In this document: positions 1 through 3,315 of the stretch, piece by piece
Layout: each line of letters opens with the position of its first letter
Position numbering within the stretch: position 1 is the first letter of the stretch
Origin: JBGTKH01 sp041744735
GTDB taxonomy: Bacteria > Planctomycetota > Planctomycetia > Pirellulales > Pirellulaceae
Length of the DNA: 5,509 nucleotides
Assembly: GCA_041744735.1 (NCBI GenBank)
Contig: JBGTKH010000668.1
Span: 1-5,509 of the forward strand
Direction: 5' to 3'
The notes under the pieces: generated by a model
The model's database searches: none
Seen by the model: the letters and a program-made list of their open reading frames with translations, nothing else
What the model was told of the DNA's origin: nothing
Program-made: the position numbers and the translations under genes

Positions 1-83
1 CCACGCCCTACGATCCCGATCGATACCTGAACGCCATGAAAGCCAAAAATCACCCGCTCCTCGAATTCCTGATCACCCAATAG
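1..83 (+). CDS. 3' end of an unidentified protein-coding gene (partial)
   Basis: Codons run in frame from base 3 to a TAG stop at 81-83, giving a 26-residue C-terminus that ends in HPLLEFLITQ. About two thirds of the third codon positions are G or C, which fits the neighbouring genes better than the other open frame here. It lies on the same strand as the adenosyltransferase, 58 bp upstream of it, so the two could be co-transcribed. The fragment is too short to assign a family and no function is offered. That it is coding at all is likely but not certain. Confidence 0.55.
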   Translation, partial: TPYDPDRYLNAMKAKNHPLLEFLITQ

Positions 84-141
84 AAAAATCTACAAACCAC
101 CACTTGCCAACAGCTCAGATGTCTGGAAGCTTACGCCACGC

Positions 142-699
142 ATGAAGATTTACACCAAAACCGGCGACAGCGGCGAGACGGGGTTGTTTGCCGGGCCGCG
201 CGTGCGGAAGGACGATCTGCGGATTGAAGCGTACGGGGCCGTCGATGAGTTGAATTCGGTGCTGGGCATGGTGCGAGCTGAACAGCCGCCGACGGACATC
301 GAACGGTTGTTGGCGAGTATCCAGAATGAACTGTTTGCGGTGGGCGCGGAATTGGCGACGCCCGACCCTGTGAAACACGGTACCGACTTGATTGGCGACG
401 CGCACATCACGGCGCTCGAAGCCGCGATCGATCGATACGAAGCGGGCCTCGAGCCGCTCAAGCAATTCATCTTACCGGGCGGAACGAAAGCGTCCGCGGC
501 GCTGCATCTGGCCCGCTCGGTCTGTCGCCGCGCCGAACGCCGCATCGTGACGCTGTTCGACGAACCAAACTCGCACATCTCCGAGCGGATGATTCGTTAC
601 TTGAACCGCCTGAGCGATTTGCTGTTCGTGCTGGCTCGCGCCGCCAACGCGGCCGTGGATCGAGCGGATGAACCCTGGCAGAAACCAGCGAACCGATAG
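142..699 (+). CDS. pduO: PduO-type ATP:cob(I)alamin adenosyltransferase
   Basis: This 185-residue protein matches the PduO/MMAB family of corrinoid adenosyltransferases, small trimeric cytosolic enzymes that transfer the adenosyl group of ATP to cob(I)alamin to make adenosylcobalamin. Seen in the sequence: the N-terminal nucleotide-binding signature TKTGDSGETGLF (residues 5-16), YGAVDELNS with the conserved Asp35 (31-39), FILPGGT (109-115), the Arg-rich helix RSVCRRAERR (125-134) that supplies ATP-contacting arginines in this family, and the C-terminal helix YLNRLSDLLFVLAR (153-166). The length is normal for a stand-alone enzyme and no extra domain is fused. The ATG at 142 is chosen because the family motif begins five residues later. 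GGAAG at 125-129 is a weak, distant ribosome-binding site. No cobalamin-dependent enzyme is in the window, so its client is unknown; methylmalonyl-CoA mutase is a common one. Confidence 0.95.
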   Translation: MKIYTKTGDSGETGLFAGPRVRKDDLRIEAYGAVDELNSVLGMVRAEQPPTDIERLLASIQNELFAVGAELATPDPVKHGTDLIGDAHITALEAAIDRYEAGLEPLKQFILPGGTKASAALHLARSVCRRAERRIVTLFDEPNSHISERMIRYLNRLSDLLFVLARAANAAVDRADEPWQKPANR

Positions 700-752
700 C
701 CCATTCCCGGCTAAAATCGGAACTTTTCCGCACGAATTTGAAAATTTGGCTT

Positions 753-769
753 GGGGTTCTTTACTTGCA
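753..769 (+). promoter_or_regulatory. Candidate sigma-54 (-24/-12) promoter for amt
   Basis: GG at 755-756 and GC at 767-768 are separated by exactly 10 bp, the spacing RpoN holoenzyme requires. The -12 half (TTGCA, 765-769) matches the consensus fully; the -24 half (GGGTTC, 754-759) keeps only the GG and the last C. Transcription would start near 780, giving a leader of about 174 nt before amt. Ammonium-channel and PII genes are commonly under sigma-54/NtrC control, which makes the site plausible. No NtrC-type palindrome was recognised upstream, so this is a candidate only. Confidence 0.4.
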
Positions 770-895
770 GAGGTTCCGTAGTTACGCTGTGAACTCTGAA
801 ATCGCGGTTTTGTGACAGGCATCTGGCGGTTGATTCCAACTGGCAGGCAAGACTACGATCGGCCGACGATGCGGCGGGACGTGGCGTTCCGACCG

Positions 896-929
896 GCGGC
901 GCATTAGGCCATCTGGGTAGCGGCGCATT
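896..929 (+). repeat. 10-bp direct repeat in the amt leader
   Basis: GCGGCGCATT occurs at 896-905 and again at 920-929, 24 bp apart start to start, just upstream of the amt ribosome-binding site. It could be a regulator half-site pair or part of leader RNA structure. Chance is also possible in GC-rich DNA. Apart from this and the promoter candidate, the gap 700-953 shows no gene. Confidence 0.3.
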
Positions 930-938
930 CTTTCGCGT

Positions 939-945
939 AGGGGGA
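939..945 (+). promoter_or_regulatory. Ribosome-binding site of amt
   Basis: AGGGGGA lies 8 nt before the ATG at 954. This is a good Shine-Dalgarno match and fixes the amt start, which also places an intact signal peptide at the N-terminus. Confidence 0.75.
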
Positions 946-953
946 CCTCGCAG

Positions 954-2591
954 ATGAGTTTTCGCAAGTTACTGTTTGTCGTCGGTTGCTGTTTGCTGCT
1001 CGGACTATTGGCGGCTTTCCCGTGCGCGGCTCAAGAGAGCCCGCCGGCGGACGCCAACACGGCCCCGGTCGCTGAGATTTGGACCGTGAACGTCGGCCTG
1101 GACACGATCTGGGTGTTGTGCACTGCCTTTCTCGTCTTCTGGATGAATGCCGGCTTCGGATGCGTGGAATCCGGTCTTTGCCGGTCCAAAAATGCCGTCA
1201 ACATCTTGGCCAAAAACTTTGTGGTCTTCGCCATTTCTTCGTTGGCGTACTGGCTGATGGGATTTGCCATCATGTTCGGCACGGGGAACGACTATTTGGG
1301 CACCTCGGGATGGCTTGTGAAGGGAGCCGACAATAGTCCCGTGACTGCGTCGCTCGCGTCGCTGGTTAAGGCCGACATCAACGAACAATACGAAATCGAT
1401 CTGGATAAGCCCGAGACCGCAGCCAAGTACGAGGCTCTGCTCGAAGACATCGGCGCGCAAAATGATAAAGCCACGGCCGAGACGACCAAGTTGGATCAGA
1501 GTTTCAAAGTCTCGCTGGACATTCCGGATGAGGGTAAGTTTGAACGCACCTATCCGGCCAGCAACTTTTATTGGGGCGTCTATGGCGCGATCAGTTGGAC
1601 AGGCATCCCGTTGATGGCCAAGTTCTTCTTCCAACTGGTGTTTGCCGGCACGGCGGCGACCATTGTGTCCGGCTGCGTGGCCGAGCGAATTCACTATAAT
1701 TCGTTCATGCTGTTCACGGTTTTCCTCGTCGCCTTAAGCTATCCCGTCACCGGCCATTGGATTTGGGGCGGCGGGTGGTTGCAACAACTCGGATTTTGGG
1801 ACTTCGCTGGTTCGACGGTCGTGCACAGCGTCGGCGGCTGGGCGGGTTTGGCGGGAATTCTGCTGCTCGGGGCTCGTATTGGAAAATTCCGCGACGGCAA
1901 ACCGCAAGCCATTCCCGGTCACAGTATGGCCCTGGTTTTCTTGGGCGGATTGATCCTGTGGCTAGGTTGGTTTGGCTTTAATCCTGGCAGCACGATGGCC
2001 ATTGCGGGTTCGTATGCCAAGGATGCGTCGAACATCGTCATCACCACTAACCTGGCGTGTTCGGCCGGCTTGCTGTCCGCAACAATTCTGGCCTGGGTCA
2101 TGCTCGGAAAGCCCGACTTTACCATGACGGTCAACGGGGCTTTGGCCGGCTTGGTGGCGGTCACAGCGCCGTGCGCCTGGGTGACAGCCGAGGCCGCCGT
2201 GGCCATCGGACTCATCGGCGGCATCTTGGTGGTGCTGGGGGTGTTGACCTTCGATCGCTTAAAGATCGACGATCCCGTGGGTGCCTTGTCGGTTCACTTG
2301 GTGAACGGCATTTGGGGCACGTTGTCTATCGGGCTGTTCGCAAACCCGGACGGGGTCGGATATAGTGCCGGACCGCTAAAGGGATTATTGTACGGTGGCG
2401 GTGTCGAGCAATTGACGAAGCAAGCCATCGGCGTGGTGGCCGTTGGCGCACTGACATTTGTGGGAGCCATCGTGGTTTGGAGTATAATTAAAGCGACGAT
2501 CGGCATTCGTGTCGAACCCGAATACGAAATGAAAGGGTTGGACGCGAGCGAAATGGGAATGGAAGCCTACGCTCCGGACACGGTCGCGTAA
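954..2591 (+). CDS. amt: Ammonium channel (Amt family) with signal peptide and an extra charged periplasmic loop
   Basis: This is an Amt/MEP/Rh-family ammonium channel of the inner membrane, expected to be a trimer that conducts ammonium and is gated by PII. A signal peptide (residues 1 to about 26, probable cleavage near CAA/QE) precedes 11 hydrophobic segments at roughly 48-70, 85-109, 222-242, 248-266, 286-307, 321-343, 360-384, 391-412, 414-434, 441-462 and 490-514. The key E. coli AmtB residues align: twin pore histidines H291 and H448 (H168/H318), phenylalanine gate F230 and F342 (F107/F215), W271 (W148), S346 (S219) and D283 (D160). The C-terminal tail keeps R519 and GLDASEMGMEAY (528-539), the region that couples PII binding to gating. 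Oddity: residues about 122-205 form a Lys/Asp/Glu-rich insert between TM2 and TM3, raising the length to 545 against about 400-430 for typical members. The frame is unbroken. glnB follows after 77 bp, the classic amt-PII pairing. Confidence 0.97.
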   Translation: MSFRKLLFVVGCCLLLGLLAAFPCAAQESPPADANTAPVAEIWTVNVGLDTIWVLCTAFLVFWMNAGFGCVESGLCRSKNAVNILAKNFVVFAISSLAYWLMGFAIMFGTGNDYLGTSGWLVKGADNSPVTASLASLVKADINEQYEIDLDKPETAAKYEALLEDIGAQNDKATAETTKLDQSFKVSLDIPDEGKFERTYPASNFYWGVYGAISWTGIPLMAKFFFQLVFAGTAATIVSGCVAERIHYNSFMLFTVFLVALSYPVTGHWIWGGGWLQQLGFWDFAGSTVVHSVGGWAGLAGILLLGARIGKFRDGKPQAIPGHSMALVFLGGLILWLGWFGFNPGSTMAIAGSYAKDASNIVITTNLACSAGLLSATILAWVMLGKPDFTMTVNGALAGLVAVTAPCAWVTAEAAVAIGLIGGILVVLGVLTFDRLKIDDPVGALSVHLVNGIWGTLSIGLFANPDGVGYSAGPLKGLLYGGGVEQLTKQAIGVVAVGALTFVGAIVVWSIIKATIGIRVEPEYEMKGLDASEMGMEAYAPDTVA

Positions 2592-2654
2592 GGCACGATA
2601 TAGAGCGTTATCAGTTCACCAAAACATTAACTCCTTATCATCACACCATTGGTT

Positions 2655-2660
2655 GAGGGA
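2655..2660 (+). promoter_or_regulatory. Ribosome-binding site of glnB
   Basis: GAGGGA ends 8 nt before the ATG at 2669, a well-placed Shine-Dalgarno sequence that fixes the PII start. Its strength suggests efficient translation of glnB from an amt-glnB transcript. Confidence 0.75.
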
Positions 2661-2668
2661 GCCGAATC

Positions 2669-3007
2669 ATGAAAAAAGTAGAAGCTATTATTCGTCACTT
2701 CAAACTCGAAGACGTTAAGAACGCGCTGACCGAAAAAGGCATCCACGGGATGACCATCACCGAGGTCCGCGGTTTCGGGCGGCAGAAGGGGCACACCGAA
2801 ATGTACCGCGGCACAGAGTACGCCGTCGATTTCGTCCCCAAAGTGAAGGTCGAAGTCGTCTGTTCGGACGGTAACCTGCAGCTCGTCATCGACACACTGC
2901 TGAAGATCGCTCAGACCGGGCAGATCGGCGACGGCAAGATTTTCGTTAGCAACTTGGAAAACAGCATCCGCATTCGCACCGGCGAAACGGGCGAAGACGC
3001 GCTGTAG
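2669..3007 (+). CDS. glnB: Nitrogen regulatory protein PII
   Basis: This 112-residue protein is the standard length for PII, the trimeric cytosolic sensor of 2-oxoglutarate, ATP/ADP and, through uridylylation, glutamine. The T-loop (37-55) contains YRGTEYAVDF with Tyr51, the uridylylation target of GlnD, and Tyr46. Ligand-contacting residues Gln39 and Lys58 are present. The B-loop reads TGQIGDGKIFV (83-93) and the C-loop RTGETG (103-108) with Arg101 and Arg103. Asp54 and Lys3 are GlnB-like rather than GlnK-like by the E. coli criteria, yet its position after amt is typical of glnK, so its job probably includes blocking the Amt channel when ammonium is plentiful. His10 replaces the Pro found in E. 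coli. Probably co-transcribed with amt across a 77-bp gap and ended by the terminator at 3034-3069. The next gene, glnD, encodes the enzyme expected to modify it. Confidence 0.97.
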   Translation: MKKVEAIIRHFKLEDVKNALTEKGIHGMTITEVRGFGRQKGHTEMYRGTEYAVDFVPKVKVEVVCSDGNLQLVIDTLLKIAQTGQIGDGKIFVSNLENSIRIRTGETGEDAL

Positions 3008-3033
3008 TTGTAGCTCTGAAAATCGCATACACA

Positions 3034-3069
3034 GGGACCCGGCTTCCGCGAGAAGCCGGGTCTCTTTTT
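3034..3069 (+). terminator. Intrinsic terminator of the amt-glnB unit
   Basis: An 11-bp perfect GC-rich stem (3036-3046 with 3052-3062) closes a 5-nt loop (CGCGA) and extends by a G-T and a G-C pair to 13 bp. TTTTT (3065-3069) follows at once. It starts 27 bp after the glnB stop, so amt-glnB transcription should end here. Confidence 0.9.
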
Positions 3070-3072
3070 GCG

Positions 3073-3139
3073 CTGTAGGTTGGGACTCCGTCCCGACCCA
3101 ACGTCAACATCACGGTCGGGACAGAGTCCCAACCTACAG
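3073..3139. repeat. REP/BIME-like inverted pair of GTAG-footed hairpins, first element
   Basis: Two 26-bp arms (3073-3098 and 3114-3139) are reverse complements with one mismatch (C3089 against A3123) around a 15-nt spacer. Each arm is itself a hairpin unit: a GTAG foot (3075-3078; on the minus strand 3137-3134), then an 8-bp stem GTTGGGAC / GTCCCGAC with one G-T wobble and a 3-nt loop. The loops are TCC and TCT, so the only mismatch between the arms falls in a loop base. A GTAG foot followed by a palindrome, in facing pairs, is the known architecture of REP sequences and BIMEs. Whether this family is dispersed in the genome cannot be told from one window. Confidence 0.75.
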
Positions 3140-3168
3140 ACGAAACGTGCCGGTAGTGGTACATTTTG

Positions 3169-3192
3169 GTAGCCGAAGTCGTGAGACTTCGG
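3169..3192 (+). repeat. REP-like hairpin unit A
   Basis: GTAG foot (3169-3172), then the 8-bp perfect stem CCGAAGTC / GACTTCGG (3173-3180 with 3185-3192) around a GTGA loop (3181-3184). It is the same 24-nt unit as the one on the opposite strand at 3190-3213, differing at four positions that all lie in stem pairs. Confidence 0.75.
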
Positions 3193-3213
3193 AAGTGTCA
3201 CCACTTCCGCTAC
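3190..3213 (-). repeat. REP-like hairpin unit B, inverted copy of unit A
   Basis: Read on the minus strand from 3213, it has a GTAG foot, then the 8-bp stem CGGAAGTG / CACTTCCG and again a GTGA loop (3201-3198). Relative to unit A it differs at unit positions 6, 12, 17 and 23; these form pairs 6-23 and 12-17, each C-G in A and G-C here. It overlaps unit A by three bases (3190-3192). Confidence 0.75.
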
Positions 3214-3247
3214 GGCAACTTGTACCACTACTAACGTGCCCTACGCA

Positions 3248-3277
3248 CTGACGGAGACGTGCGGCGCGCGTTATAAT
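3248..3277 (+). promoter_or_regulatory. Sigma-70-type promoter of glnD
   Basis: A perfect -10 box TATAAT (3272-3277) follows CTGACG (3248-3253, four of six matches to TTGACA) at an 18-bp spacing. Transcription would start near 3284, leaving a leader of about 32 nt before the glnD ATG. The terminator upstream and this promoter together suggest glnD is transcribed separately from amt-glnB. Confidence 0.65.
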
Positions 3278-3296
3278 TCACTCTCTCTTCCGCACG
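3258..3296. repeat. Inverted repeat straddling the glnD -10 box
   Basis: CGTGCGG (3258-3264) and CCGCACG (3290-3296) are perfect 7-bp inverted copies centred on 3277, the last base of the -10 box. The arms overlap the promoter spacer and the first transcribed bases, a position that suits an operator. In GC-rich DNA a 7-bp match over this distance may also arise by chance. Confidence 0.35.
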
Positions 3297-3315
3297 CGAG
3301 ATATAACCTAACACG

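Larger units (their letters stand above)
3144..3240. mobile_element. MITE-like palindromic element with 8-bp flanking direct repeat
   Basis: The 81-bp element 3152-3232 has a perfect 11-bp terminal inverted repeat, GTAGTGGTACA (3153-3163) against TGTACCACTAC (3221-3231). It is bracketed exactly by the 8-bp direct repeat AACGTGCC (3144-3151 and 3233-3240), as expected for a target-site duplication. Inside lie two facing hairpin units (3169-3192 and 3190-3213). It encodes no protein, so movement would depend on a transposase elsewhere. The flanking repeat argues for insertion by a cut-and-paste transposase. The internal GTAG hairpins argue for REP ancestry through a Y1 (RAYT) transposase, which does not normally duplicate its target. 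The two origins may be nested. Confidence 0.6.

Noticed and set aside
718..730. Small hairpin CGGAA-CTT-TTCCG after the adenosyltransferase gene
   Set aside because: A 5-bp stem with no T-tract after it is too weak to call as a terminator.
1005..1694. Minus-strand open frame of 229 codons
   Set aside because: It is antisense to the well-supported amt gene, has an Arg/His/Gln-rich composition typical of a GC-rich shadow frame, and shows no recognisable domain.
2483..2488. TATAAT inside the 3' part of amt, possible internal promoter for glnB
   Set aside because: The best upstream hexamer (TTGTGG, 2458-2463) matches only three positions at a 19-bp spacing, and another TATAAT at 1695-1700 within amt shows that the string occurs by chance here.
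2592..2606. Sigma-54-like GGCAC...GC upstream of glnB
   Set aside because: The GG and GC are 11 bp apart and not 10, and no TT precedes the GC; RpoN does not tolerate this spacing well.
3073..3231. CRISPR-like array
   Set aside because: The repeats are inverted pairs and not regularly spaced direct repeats, and no cas gene is present.
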